NCBI GenBank assembly: GCA_013115135.1
Contig: JABANP010000068.1
Location: forward strand, 62,001-126,000
Length of the DNA: 64,000 bases
Direction of reading: 5' to 3'
Source of the DNA: Perkinsus olseni
Lineage: Eukaryota; Perkinsozoa; Perkinsida; Perkinsidae
Position numbers and translations under genes: made by a program. The stretch's first letter is position 1. Each line of letters starts with the position of its first letter. The notes beneath the pieces are model-generated. The model was not told the DNA's origin and did no database searches. It saw only the letters and a list, made by a program, of their open reading frames with translations. Of the stretch, positions 46,371-57,134 are shown piece by piece.

Positions 46371-48726
46371 CTATATGAGTAGGTGTCTCGCCGGCAGAGG
46401 TTCAACAGCAGTTGGTTCAGGAGGCATCTCCGCGGCTGGATACCCAGTGCACTTGTACAGGTCGGAATCACATTCGGTCTTGGCGATACAGTTGAGGCAC
46501 TTACTAGTTGTTGGACCAGAAAGACATTTGAACATACACTTATCTCTACCACATTGGACAGACTGGCCGAAACAAGCTGAACAAGTTGAAGTCAAGCCAG
46601 ACTTCTCGAGACACTTCGTCGTACCATCAGCGCTTCCCCACGCTTGTTTTCCACAGTAGGCGATGTAGTTACTGTAGGCCTGACCGTAGCTCGTCCACAA
46701 GTTGTGATCTGACGCGCTGCACTTGCCTTGAGCAGCGGGTGTTGCCGCCGAAGTAGTCGTGGTAGTGGTGGTAGTGGTTGTAGTGCTAGTCGTAGTGCCG
46801 GTCGTAGTGCTAGTCGTAGTGCTAGTCGTAGTAGTGGTACTGGTCGTGGTGGTAGTGGTACTCGTCGTGGTGGTAGTGGTACTCGTCGTGGTGGTAGTGG
46901 TACTCGCCGTGGTGGTAGTGGTACTCGCCGTGGTGGTAGTGGTACTCGCCGTGGTGGTACTGGTAGTGGTACTGGCAGTGGTGGAAGGAGCACTTGTAGT
47001 TGCCGGCAAAGGACTCACAGCATTAGGTGCAGGAGGCATCTCTGAGGCTGGATAACCGGCGCACTTGTACAGATCAGGATCGCACTCAGTCTTGGCGATG
47101 CAGTCGAGACACTTACTAGTTGTTGGACCAGAAAGGCAGCTGAACATACACTTATCTCTACCACATTGGACAGACTGGCCGAAACAGGCCTGAACAAGTT
47201 GAGCTCAAGCCGGATTTCTCCAAGCACTTCGACGTGCCATCAGCGCTTCCCCACGCTTGTTTTCCACAGTAGGCGATGTAGTTACTGTAGGCCTGACCGT
47301 AGCTCATCCACAGGCTGTGATCTACCACACTGCACTTGCCTTGCACCGCGGGGTGGTCGTAGTCGTGGTAGTGGTAGTAGTTGTTGTAACGGGAGTGGAC
47401 GTAGTAGTCGTAGCAGAAGTGGTCGTAGTAGTGGGCTTGGTAGTGGTAGTAGTGGAAGGAACACTAGTAGTTGCCGGCAAAGGACTCACTGCATTTGGTG
47501 CAGGAGGCATCTGTGAGGCTGGATATCCGGCGCACTTGTATAGATCAGGATCGCACTCGGTCTTGGCGATGCAGTCGAGACACTTACTAGTGGTTGGACC
47601 AGCAAGGCATTTGAACATACACTTATCTCTACCACATTGAACCGACTGGCCGAAACAGGCTGAACAAGTTGAGGTCAAACCAGACTTCTCGAGACACTTC
47701 GTCGTAGCATCAGCGTCTCCCAAATGACTGTTGGCCCGCAGTAGGCGATGTAGTTACCGTAGGCCTGCCCATAGTTTGGTCCAAAGATTATGATCAGCCG
47801 CCGTGCAGTTGCCTTCGACCATGGGAGTGGTGCCCGCAGTTGTCGTCCTAGGGGTAGTCGTCGTCGTACTCGAGGTAGTACTCGTCGTACTAGGAGCGGC
47901 CGATGTTGTAGTGGGAGCGACAGTTGTAGTACTAGTGGTGGTCGCTGTCGTGCTGGTGGTAGGAGCCATCGTGGTAGTCGGCAAGCTTGTGATGTGCGTG
48001 CTGGGATTGGGAGGCAACTCCTTCGCTGTATAACCACTGCATGTCGCCAACTCACCAGGGCACTTGGAGTTGTCGATACAGCTCAAACACGAACTGGAGG
48101 TGGAGCTCCACATGCAGGTATACCAGCACTCGTCCTTAGCACAGTTTTGGAAGTTACCGAAGCATGAAGCACAAGGCTGCGACAACTTGTTCATAGGATC
48201 GTTTAGAAGGCACCTCGTGGTCTTCTTAGCGTTACCCCACTCCTTCTTGGCACACCCAGTTAAGGAAATCGCTGAAAGTTTGACCGTAGGAACTCCAGAA
48301 ATCGTGATCGTGAGCTGAGCACTGGCCGAGGGCTGGCAGGCTGCTAAGTTTCCCGAGCGGGCGAGGAGGTAGTTGGCCAGAGCCATACCCAGTACAAGTT
48401 TCCAACTGACCGCGGCATTTCGAGCCGTCAATGCAGTTCAAGCACCAGTTAGAAGTGGAATCCCACATACAATGGAACCAGCATTCATCCTTGGCGCAGT
48501 TCTCATAGTCACCGAAACAGGTAGCACAAGGAGCAGAGAGGTCGTTGTGAGGATCGCTCAGCAGGCACTGCGTGGTCTTCTCGGCGCTACCCCATTCCTT
48601 CTTGGCACAGCCAGTGAGAAAATCACTGAAACTCTGGTCGTAGGAGCTCCAGAACTCGTGATCATCGGGCGTACATTGTCCAGCCAGGGCCACTCCAACG
48701 GTAGCTGCTGCAACGAAAGACCTCAT
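46371..48726 (-). CDS. Secreted Cys-rich/Thr-rich repeat protein 1
   Basis: ATG at 48724-48726 begins a signal peptide (MRSFVAAATVGVALAGQC). Five copies of a roughly 110-residue cysteine module follow. Each has C...DH.[FL]W.SY.Q..S.[FY][LI]..C near its start, then CFG.[YFS].[NQ]C..[DG].C...C, then S..CL.CI...C...L..C.GY, and are joined by Pro/Thr-rich linkers (TTTTS...). The first two modules resemble each other most (DHEFWSSYDQSFSDFLTGCA; DHDFWSSYGQTFSDFL). The last three carry SYGQAYSNYIAYCGKQAWG. The final exon ends with LPARHLLI* at 46371. The Thr linkers suggest heavy O-glycosylation of a secreted or surface protein. At least four single-base shifts interrupt the frame (near 48250, 47780, 47730 and 47190-47350); copies 2 and 3 are open, so errors are likelier than decay. 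Function unknown. Confidence 0.65.
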
Positions 48727-48949
48727 TATGTGAGGGAACTTGCTAGGATTGTCGGACACTGAGGGGTTAGGCGCCCTCTATAGCTGACAAGCTACGGATT
48801 GTGTCGGGAGACAGCTGAGGATTCGACCAACTGCCGACCAACGAACTGCGGAAAGTTAGGGACTGGTAGAGATAATACCCATACAGGTTGGGATTTCTCG
48901 TCAGACCAATCGGAAGGTGCGGATGAAGAGCGGAGACCATGAGGGAACC

Positions 48950-49035
48950 CGAAAGGAAAAAGGAAAGGAACGATGAAAGGAACGCTACGTCCGAAGTAGA
49001 TCGCACGGAGACCGGCAGTGTCAACAAGCTTGACA
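48950..49035 (-). pseudogene. Relic of an AAAP transporter last exon
   Basis: The minus-strand frame reads KLVDTAGLRAIYFGRSVPFI, matching CFVDTAGLRAIYSGRVVPFI from transporter copy 2, with about 60 nt of clear nucleotide similarity (gttgacactgccggtctccg is shared). No other part of the transporter is present nearby and the following sequence is low-complexity. It is inverted relative to the intact genes 3 kb away. Confidence 0.65.
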
Positions 49036-49661
49036 TCAGATACTGTAGTATGCATTGCATACCATCTTACAGTAGCGATATCCATCTATTTCCGAACAAA
49101 TTGGCAGAAACGGAAGTGTAGATAGTGGTAGTTAAACGCGGGTGGTCATGGTAAAGTGGATACTCCCCGACGTCCGCGCTCGGTCGAAGCCTTTGCCGTG
49201 CCACAGATCGTTCAACTTGATCACTGACCGTGTCTGAGTGTTTAGGATACCACAAGACAAACCGAATACCTACATGGTCAACCTTGCTCCATGATACCTC
49301 AGGAGACTGAGTGCGATAATCGCACTACGATTCCAAGTGCGAATCGTGCCATTAGCAGTTCATCATGTCTGCAACGCGGACTATCCAGGCAACACGAATG
49401 ATCAGCCTCCCCCAAAACACCCAGCGTGGCCCAGGAATGCACTCAGACGGAACCATATGTCTCATTCGCCGTTCCCATTAACCCAGTATTTACAAAGCAA
49501 TGACTAAACACCACGGGAAAACTGGTATCCGTCTTGACCGAGTTAACGGACTCAATTCAAGAAGCAGTCCATAGAACAGGAAGAGGAACGAAAATTACAT
49601 AACGGAAAATTGAGCGGATCGCCTGTAAACATGACTGTATCAATCGGCGAAACTGAACAAC
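49036..49661. other. Intergenic
   Basis: About 0.6 kb between secreted-protein genes 1 and 2; no coding segment or repeat seen. Confidence 0.35.
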
Positions 49662-51209
49662 TTAACATGAGCAAGGCTTGTTCGAGCCAAAGCAGACCGA
49701 AGGCTCTTCCCAGTACTTGCAATAGGAACCTGGCAATTCGGCGGCGCACTCAGCATCGCACTTTGCCACCGAAGGGGTGGTGGTGACGACGGCCTTGCAG
49801 GAGCAAGGGATATCGCTTCCGAAGCAAGTGGGCTCATCCATCCAGTACTTGCAATAAGAGCCAGCATACGACTGAGCACAAACCTTATCGGCCTCCGAGC
49901 AATCATCCTCTTGCGTCGGCGTGGCCTTCGTCGATGTTGCCATCGTGGATGAAGTTACAGTAGTACTGGTGATAGACTTCGTCGTGGGAACAGCAGTAGT
50001 GGTGGTAGACTCCGTAGTGGGAACAGCAGTAGTGGTGATAGACTCCGTAGTGGGAACAGCAGTAGTGGTGGTAGACTCCGTAGTGGGAACAGCAGTAGTG
50101 GTGGTAGACTCCGTAGTGGGAACAGCAGTAGTGGTGGTAGACTCCGTTGTGGGAACAGCAGTAGTGGTGGTAGACTCCGTAGTGGGAACAGCAGTAGTGC
50201 TGGTAGTGCTGATCGACTTAGTAGTGGGAGCAACAGTAGTGCTGGTAGTGCTGGTAGAAGGAGCGGAAGTAGTAGTAGGAAGAGGATCCGTGCCTGTCGG
50301 GTTTGGTGGCATCTCATTGGGTCCATAACCGGTGCACTTGTACAAATCGGGGTTACACTTGGTCTTCGCAATGCAGCTCAAACACTTCTCAGTGGCCGGA
50401 CCAGCGATGCAGCTCATCATACACACGTCACGTCCGCACTGAACCGACTGTCCGAAGCAGGTAGAGCAAGAATCGGACAAGCCTGACTTTTCAATACAGG
50501 CAGTAGTGGCCTTGGCGTCACCGAACGACTCGAGACCGCAGTAAGCTATGAAGTTACTGTAGGCCTGACCATAAGATGTCCACAAATTGTGGTCACCAGC
50601 GCTGCAGCTTGCTTGCGTGACAACACTGGTAGTCGTGGTCGTAGTACTAGGAGTGGTAGTCGTGGTCGTAGTACTGGGAGTGGTAGTCGTGGTCGTAGTA
50701 CTAGGAGTGGTAGTCGTGGTCGTAGTACTAGGAGTGGTAGTCGTGGTCGTAGTACTAGGAGTGGTAGTTGTGGTCGTCGAGGTCGTAGTAGTGGGTGCAG
50801 CAGTCGTCACAGGCAAAGACGAAACAGTTCCAGTCGGATCCGGAGGCATCTCAGTAGCAGGATAACCAGTGCAGGCATACAGCTTGTCATCGCACTGAGA
50901 ATTATGAATGCATTTGAGACACTTGCTCGTAGCAGGTCCAGCAATGCAGCTGAACATGCACGAACCTCTTCCACATTGAACGGAATCACCGAAGCATTGA
51001 GCGCAGGAAGGAGTTAGCTTGTTCATTGGATCATCGACCAAGCACTTAGTGGTTCCCTTAGCGTCACCCCAGGCTTGTTTGCCGCAGCCAGCGAGGAAGT
51101 TGCTGAAGGTCTGACCGTAAGAAGTCCAGAAGGCTTGATCCTCACTCGTGCACTGCCCGGCGAGAGCAACACTGAGAGTAGCGGCGGTGGTAACAGCAGC
51201 AAACTTCAT
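49662..51209 (-). CDS. Secreted Cys-rich/Thr-rich repeat protein 2
   Basis: Single open frame of about 515 residues. ATG at 51207-51209 (MKFAAVTTAATLSVALAGQC) is preferred over the longer in-frame extension because it gives a clean signal peptide. Two cysteine modules as in gene 1 (EDQAFWTSYGQTFSNFLAGC; DHNLWTSYGQAYSNFIAYCG) are separated by a TTTTTTPS-type linker (about 50640-50780) and followed by a TTESTTTTAVP repeat (33-nt unit, about 49985-50205). The C-terminus has two short cysteine motifs of the form C...C...GSYCKYW...P.CFGS..PCSC and stops at 49662-49664. This could be an extracellular-matrix, wall or host-facing protein; I cannot name a family. Intact frame, unlike gene 1. Confidence 0.8.
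   Translation of the reverse strand: MKFAAVTTAATLSVALAGQCTSEDQAFWTSYGQTFSNFLAGCGKQAWGDAKGTTKCLVDDPMNKLTPSCAQCFGDSVQCGRGSCMFSCIAGPATSKCLKCIHNSQCDDKLYACTGYPATEMPPDPTGTVSSLPVTTAAPTTTTSTTTTTTPSTTTTTTTPSTTTTTTTPSTTTTTTTPSTTTTTTTPSTTTTTTSVVTQASCSAGDHNLWTSYGQAYSNFIAYCGLESFGDAKATTACIEKSGLSDSCSTCFGQSVQCGRDVCMMSCIAGPATEKCLSCIAKTKCNPDLYKCTGYGPNEMPPNPTGTDPLPTTTSAPSTSTTSTTVAPTTKSISTTSTTAVPTTESTTTTAVPTTESTTTTAVPTTESTTTTAVPTTESTTTTAVPTTESITTTAVPTTESTTTTAVPTTKSITSTTVTSSTMATSTKATPTQEDDCSEADKVCAQSYAGSYCKYWMDEPTCFGSDIPCSCKAVVTTTPSVAKCDAECAAELPGSYCKYWEEPSVCFGSNKPCSC
49985..50205. repeat. 33-bp minisatellite (TTESTTTTAVP)
   Basis: About seven near-identical copies of a 33-nt unit (gtggtagactccgtagtggg followed by aacagcagtagtg), coding for 11 residues on the minus strand inside secreted protein 2. 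Confidence 0.85.
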
Positions 51210-52481
51210 CGTATCGACGTCGTTCACAAATGATATACCGGATGATGGTACGTCTTGGCGAGACCTAGCCCAAGATTAGCTGCGGTCTACTTTGTGTCAG
51301 ATTTTTGTGTGAAAGGGGACAAAATGCAGGGGCATGCCTCTGATCGCGCAGGCTCCTTCTGCAGGCTTCAGAAGTACCCTGTCATCGGGGAGAGGAGCAG
51401 CTGAGTTATGCTCAGCCCGTCTCCAAGGCCCGTCAAGGGTCCCCCCGAGGATCTATCTAGCCTTTCCGTATTGGTTCACGTGTGCGTGAAATGGCGAGCC
51501 TACCGCGAAGACGCCGACACAGTTGTCCACGTCTCCGTAATGTGGTTCTGCTTCCGGCCATAACCACACCGGTAGGTTATTGGTGCTTGAAAAGGTATTG
51601 GCGGTAGAACGCATCGGCAGATGGAGGGAAAGAGGTTTCTACGTACATTCTCCAGCAGCCCATTGAACATCCCAACTTAGGATTCCCGTGCACAGTCCCT
51701 GGGTGAATCGATCGACAGAACATTCGAAGGTTCTCTTGATCGATCACAATCTAAGCTATTGTTCATATCCGAGTCTGTGACAGCCGCGACCTCGCTTGGC
51801 CCAAGCTCTACCCTGAGTGAATCTATGACGACGAGGTACCTTACAGACACGTGAAACCACGTGCTTCGTTGGATGCAAGCCCGTGGGTTCAACGAAGCGA
51901 TTTCCCTTAGAACCCGAGTGATGCTGTAGTAACGCTGCTATAAACTCTGAGCAGCGATCCAATCAGCCTACACTCGCCTGTGCTCTCCGGCATCTACAAG
52001 CACAAGCCACTCAGACCGAATGGAAGGGAATCGAGACCACCTTGTACATCTATTGTGGTTATCCAGGCTTTGTCAGCAGCATCCGTATCCCCGGTGCCAC
52101 CAAAAATCCCGACCCATTGGCTTCTCGGAAGCCCCTCTGTAACGTACTCCGACCTAGTAGAAACGAAAACAGGAGTTGGTTCAGTCACTCGAGACCCGAA
52201 ACCGTCGTGACCGCTACTGGGACTAACTCGAACTGTAACTGCCTCGCTATCACAGAGTGTCATGGTGTTATCGTCTCGAAAAGTCTCCTACCACCTCGAT
52301 GCAACCAGTCATTTTCCTTCCGCATTGACAGAACAAAATGATGAAGCAATACGGAAAACGAGTTCGCCTCGTAGCCAAGAAGGTCAGACTGAGCCAAACA
52401 CTCGAAGGAGCTGGCAGAGGAACGAAAATTACAATCGTGGAAAATTAAGCAACTCCTCCACATACGACAAACTGGAAAACT
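51210..52481. other. Intergenic, 1.3 kb
   Basis: The first 60 bp upstream of gene 2 resemble the bases upstream of gene 3 (ttggcgaga.ctagc), so the duplicated unit includes the promoter side. No coding segment that I trust. Confidence 0.4.
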
Positions 52482-54692
52482 TAACAAGAGCAAGGCTTAC
52501 CCGAGCCAAAACAAACAGACGGTTTCTCCCAATATTTGCAATAGGAGGCCCGGGAATCCAGCTTCGCATTCAGCATCACACCTGGCAATGGACTTAGTCG
52601 TGGTAGTGCTCACAGGCTTGCCGGAGCAGGAGCAAGGGATATTGCTCCCGAAACAAGTAGGCTCATCCATCCAGTATTTGCAATATGAACCAGCATATGA
52701 CTGAGCGCAAATCTTATCGGCTTGAGTACAGTCGCCCTTTTGCGTCGGCGTTGCCTTGGTTGATGCTAGCGTCGTACTCGCTGGCTCGGTAGAGGCAGCC
52801 CTCGTGCGTGGTGCGACGGAGGTCGAGCTAGCGTAATTTGTAGTGGGAGCAACAGTAGTGCTGGTAGCGCGAGTGGACTCCGTAGTAGAAGCAACAGTGC
52901 TGCTGGTAGTACTGGTAGACTCCGTAGTGGGAGCAACAGTGGTGCTGGTAGTGCTGGTAGACTCCGTAGTGGGAGCAACAGTGGTGCTGGTAGTGCTGGT
53001 AGACTCAGTAGTGGGAGCAACAGTAGTGCTGGTAGTGCTGGTAGACTCAGTAGTGGGAGCAACAGTAGTGCTGGTAGTGCTGGTAGACTCAGTAGTGGGA
53101 GCAACAGTAGTGCTGGTAGTGCTGGTAGACTCAGTAGTGGGAGCAACAGTCGTGCTGGTAGTGCTGGTAGACTCAGTAGTAGGAGCAACAGTTGTGCTGG
53201 TAGTGCTAGTAGACTCAGTAGTGGGAGCAACAGTAGTGGTGGTAGTGCTGGTAGGAGGAGCGGAAGTAGTAGTAGGAAGAGGATCCGTGCCTGTCGGGTT
53301 TGGTGGCATCTCATTGGGTCCATAACCGGTGCACTTGTACAAATCGGGGTTACACTTGGTCTTCGCAATGCAGCTCAAACACTTCTCAGTGGCCGGACCA
53401 GCGATGCAGCTCATCATACACACGTCACGTCCGCACTGAACCGACTGTCCGAAGCAGGTAGAGCAAGAATCGGACAAGCCTGACTTTTCAATACAGGCAG
53501 TAGTGGCCTTGGCGTCACCGAACGACTCGAGACCGCAGTAAGCTATGAAGTTACTGTAGGCCTGACCATAAGATGTCCACAAATCGTGGTCGCCAGCGCT
53601 GCAGCTCCCTTGAGTGACAACACTGGTAGTCGTGGTCGTAGTGCTAGGAGTGGTAGTCGTGGTCGCAGTGCTAGGAGTGGTCGTAGTGCTAGGAGTGGTA
53701 GTCGTGGTCGTAGTGCTAGGAGTGGTAGTCGTGGTCGTAGTACTAGGAGTGGTAGTCGTGGTCGTAGTACTAGGAGTGGTAGTCGTGGTCGTAGTACTAG
53801 GAGTGGTAGTCGTGGTCGTAGTGCTAGGAGTGGTAGTCGTGGTCGTAGTACTAGGAGTGGTAGTCGTGGTCGTAGTGCTAGGAGTGGTAGTCGTGGTCGT
53901 AGTGCTAGGAGTGGTAGTCGTGGTCGTAGTGCTAGGAGTGGTAGTCGTGGTCGTAGTGCTAGGAGTGGTAGTCGTGGTCGTAGTGCTAGGAGTGGTAGTC
54001 GTGGTCGTAGTGCTAGGAGTGGTAGTCGTGGTCGTAGTGCTAGGAGTGGTAGTCGTGGTCGTAGTGCTAGGAGTGGTAGTCGTGGTCGTAGTGCTAGGAG
54101 TGGTAGTCGTGGTCGTAGTGCTAGGAGTGGTAGTCGTGGTCGTAGTGCTAGGAGTGGTAGTCGTGGTCGTAGTGCTAGGAGTGGTAGTCGTGGTCGTAGT
54201 GCTAGGAGTGGTAGTCGTGGTCGTAGTGCTAGGAGTGGTAGTCGTGGTCGTACTCGTAGTGGTGGTAGTTGTAGTAGTGGGTGCAGCAGTAGTCACGGGC
54301 AATTTCGAAACAGTTCCAGTCGGATCTGGAGGCATCTCACTAGCAGGGTATCCAGTGCAAGTGTACAGCTTGTCATCACACTGAGAATTGTGAATGCATT
54401 TGAGACACTTGCTCGTAGCCGGGCCGAACATGCAGCTGAACATGCACGAACCTCTTCCACATTGAACGGAATCACCGAAGCATTGAGCGCAGGAAGGAGT
54501 TAGCTTGTTCATTGGATCATCGACCAAGCACTTAGTGGTTCCCTTAGCGTCACCCCAGGCTTCTTTGCCGCAGCCAGCGAGGAAGTTGCTGAAGGTCTGA
54601 CCGTAAGAAGTCCAGAAGGCTTGATCCTCACTCGTGCACTGCCCGGCCACGGCAACACTCAAAGTAGCGGCAGTAGCAATAACAAACCTCAT
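52482..54692 (-). CDS. Secreted Cys-rich/Thr-rich repeat protein 3
   Basis: Closest paralog of gene 2. ATG at 54690-54692 (MRFVIATAATLSVAVAGQC, signal peptide). Cysteine module 1 (EDQAFWTSYGQTFSNFLAGC), then a very long TTTTTTPS linker (24-nt unit, about 25 copies), cysteine module 2 (DHDLWTSYGQAYSNFIAYCG), a TTVAPTTESTSTTS linker (42-nt unit, about nine copies), and the C-terminal motifs YAGSYCKYWMDEPTCFGSNI and, after restoring one base near 52555, GSYCKYWEKPSVCFGSGKPC ending at 52482-52484. As written the frame runs on with LLLQILGETVCLFWLG, ending 15 bp earlier in another frame; the gene 2 paralog shows which frame is right. Linker lengths differ strongly between paralogs while the cysteine modules are nearly identical. 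Confidence 0.8.
52845..53255. repeat. 42-bp minisatellite (TTVAPTTESTSTTS)
   Basis: About nine copies of a 42-nt unit (ctggtagactcagtagtggg followed by agcaacagtagtgctggtagtg), some with single substitutions, coding on the minus strand in secreted protein 3. Confidence 0.85.
53630..54255. repeat. 24-bp minisatellite (TTTTTTPS)
   Basis: About 25 tandem copies of gtggtagtcgtggtcgtagt plus gcta/acta-gga variants, each 24 nt and coding for eight residues on the minus strand. One shorter unit near 53680 and one TTTTPSTA variant are present. All six frames stay open across much of it because the unit has no stop in several frames. Confidence 0.9.
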
Positions 54693-54985
54693 AGTGTCGT
54701 GGTTATGCGCAAAGGATATCCCAAAGGATGGTATGCTTTGGCGAGTCCTAGCTGTAGCATGTGCATTGTGTACAGGGACAGTGTTCTACAACACAGAGCT
54801 TGTCTCACCCCAAGCGGGCTGCTGCATAGATAGTGCTCTTAGAGTTGGAGCCAAAGCCCGTGGCTCCGCCGGGAGTAGAAGGCACTTGAAAGGGCGACAG
54901 AAAGCATCAACCTCCTTATGAAGTGAAGTTGAGAGCCAGGCTGCGTTCCCGCCACCCATTGAACATCTCAAGCTCAATCCTTGGT

Positions 54986-56949
54986 TCATTCAACGAATTC
55001 AACTCCAAACCAACGGGAGGTCTCTTGATCAATCACTCTCTGTGTCATGGCTGCATGCAGGGGTGGAAGTGCTGCTTGCTCCCATGCCGGAACAACGAGC
55101 GGGGTCTCGCGCAGGAGCTTGTAGACGGCGTAAGAGCCGCACAGCATCGCGATTTTGACGTAACCCTGGGACGTGATGATGTAATCCAGCTCAGTGAGTC
55201 TAACTGGCGTGTCAGCTTTGACCTGAAGGACATTGCGTATGATTCAACGTCGGTTGGGCGCCGATAACCGACCTTCACTATAATGCTCTTTATGTCGAAG
55301 TCCGCGAGTTTGATGCCTGCGATAACCGCGACCTCGTTTTGGGTCGGCTCAACGCTAACGAAGAGGACGTTAATGATATGAGACGATCCGATACCTGTCA
55401 CAGGCGATATCTAGTTCTAGTTCATCCGAGGGGCCGATCGTGATTTAGCAAACATCAAGGGGTCCCCGAATAACCTGCATGACTCAAGAGCTCGTCCAAC
55501 TGGAAAGGTCCACGCTCGTCCACTTCCTGCCTAGGTATGAGCCTATCCTCACTAACCCGGCGACTGACCGGCACTACAGAATGGTCAAGAACATGGCACG
55601 AGCGATAGGCTCTGAATACGTGCCACCGATACTCGGGGTCTGGCGACTGACCGGAGAGCACGCACCTGAACTCCAACGAGAGTTGGCGTTCAACTCCGAC
55701 GTCGTAACACTTGGTACGATGTAGAACCATAAACCATTTACATCAATGCGGTGCCATCACTGCGAAGGAAAGAACTGCCATCCGCCCGGCCTACACTCCT
55801 CTCCAGCCCAGACATTTTTCTAGCATGAATGAGTTAGACCCTTGAAAGGGTGACTCTCGCGAGCCGATGTCAACGTAGAAGGGTGTAGCATCTTGCAGGT
55901 CATGCACGCTCAGGTGTTTAACGACATAGTCGTCGAGTCTGCACTGAAAAACTGACCAGTTAGGGCGGTCTGTAGGAACGAACTTCATTTTCTAGTTTAA
56001 AAGTAACCGGGTAGAAGCCGCTCACTTCAGCGGGAGATTGATAGTCGTCTCCTCGACGAAATCTATCGCAGTTCAGATCATCGAATGCATTCGCTGGCAC
56101 TATTGGGTCATCTATCGACAGCGTCGGTATCCCAGATGCTGTCCAGATTCCCAAGCTTCCGATCACTCGACTAGCTGCAGCTGCAACGTACTCCCACCTA
56201 CTCGAGATGAATGAGCTGGCCCAGTCACTGAAGCCCCTGCTACGTCTCTAGCAAGCGACGACACGGAACGCTCGGAGAAGGAACTGCGTCGATTGTGGTG
56301 TCATTCGTGGCACACACATGTTCGTCGAGAAAAAGGACAGCGCTGAGAAGTTCCTGGTCTCCAGCCAGCTGTCGAACACGTGAAGGGGTGACACGGAGAC
56401 TAGGGCCGATGAGGACTGAAAAATAGCACCGACAGTGTATTAGCGACTAGCGTTTTCGCGAAGTCAACCATAATGCGCCTGTAACCTCGCGTTACCCATG
56501 GAACATCTCGGTACGGTCCATTCGTCTGGAACATGATCGTAGTCGGCAGCGAACAGCACGCGCTCCCCGTAGCTGGCTTCCTTCAGCTGTTCCACCATCT
56601 CGAGGTTCCAGCGCTCGATGTCAACAATATGGCAGACCGAGTGATGGAGCCTCGTCAAGAGGAAGTCCACGGTATCCCTCAGCCTCGATCTACCAAACAA
56701 GAACTATGCCATCGAGGCGAGGACTCCACCTAGCAAAGACGACCGCGACCCGAACAGCCCCTTCCGGCCGCATGCGATACCCACCACTGCGCAGAGTAAC
56801 CGTGGAACTTACGCCATCCCGAAAGCACATATGTGGTTCAAGGTTTGATTCGTATCTCTTTCTGAGATGTACTCGTGCAGAAGACGCTCCAGGTGATCGC
56901 CACGTGTGAGCGTGAAGAGAAACCAGAGCAGGGAGCGCATTAGAAACAT
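54986..56949 (-). CDS. FkbM-type methyltransferase, membrane-anchored
   Basis: ATG at 56947-56949 starts MFLMRSLLWFLFTLTRGDHL, a short membrane anchor; the exon ends HICAFGMA before a gtaag donor. Middle exons include HHSVCHIVDIERWNLEMVEQ and SIDDPIVPANAFDDLNCDRF. The catalytic part has FYVDIGSRESPFQGSNSFML then EKCLGWRGV, which fits the FkbM family pattern 'DIGANDG...N[ST]..LE..LGW.G[IV]C', and later FQLDELLSHAGYS, NVLFVSVEPTQNEVAVIAGI and FDIKSIIVKV, the second FkbM block. A 51-nt intron precedes VKADTPVRLTELDYIITSQG and the stop at 54986-54988. FkbM enzymes O-methylate sugars or polyketides. The SRESPF replacement of the usual GANDG glycine loop is unusual. Frame near 55740-55790 needs one correction. 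Confidence 0.65.
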
Positions 56950-57134
56950 CCCCGTCCAGAAGATCTCTGAAGGAAGGCTAGGGCGTGACAACAGCTGAAA
57001 CCAGGGCTCAGGTGCGGGCGACCAGTTCTTGGATGACTCTGATACGTCTGCGCATAGCCGGCGACCCAGCAGACTAAGACACCTTTTAATTCACCACTAC
57101 TCACAGCACGGTGCGGGGGAGAAGAAACGTTCGA

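Noticed and set aside
46728..47055. Plus-strand Gly/Arg/Ser and Val-rich frames
   Set aside because: Antisense to the Thr-rich linker of secreted protein 1.
53586..54503. Long plus-strand frames (SRGRSARSG repeats, poly-Val repeats)
   Set aside because: Antisense by-products of the 24-bp minisatellite; the minus frame has a signal peptide and conserved cysteine modules.
55479..55724. Plus-strand 81-residue frame
   Set aside because: Antisense to the FkbM-like gene, whose motifs are clear on the minus strand.
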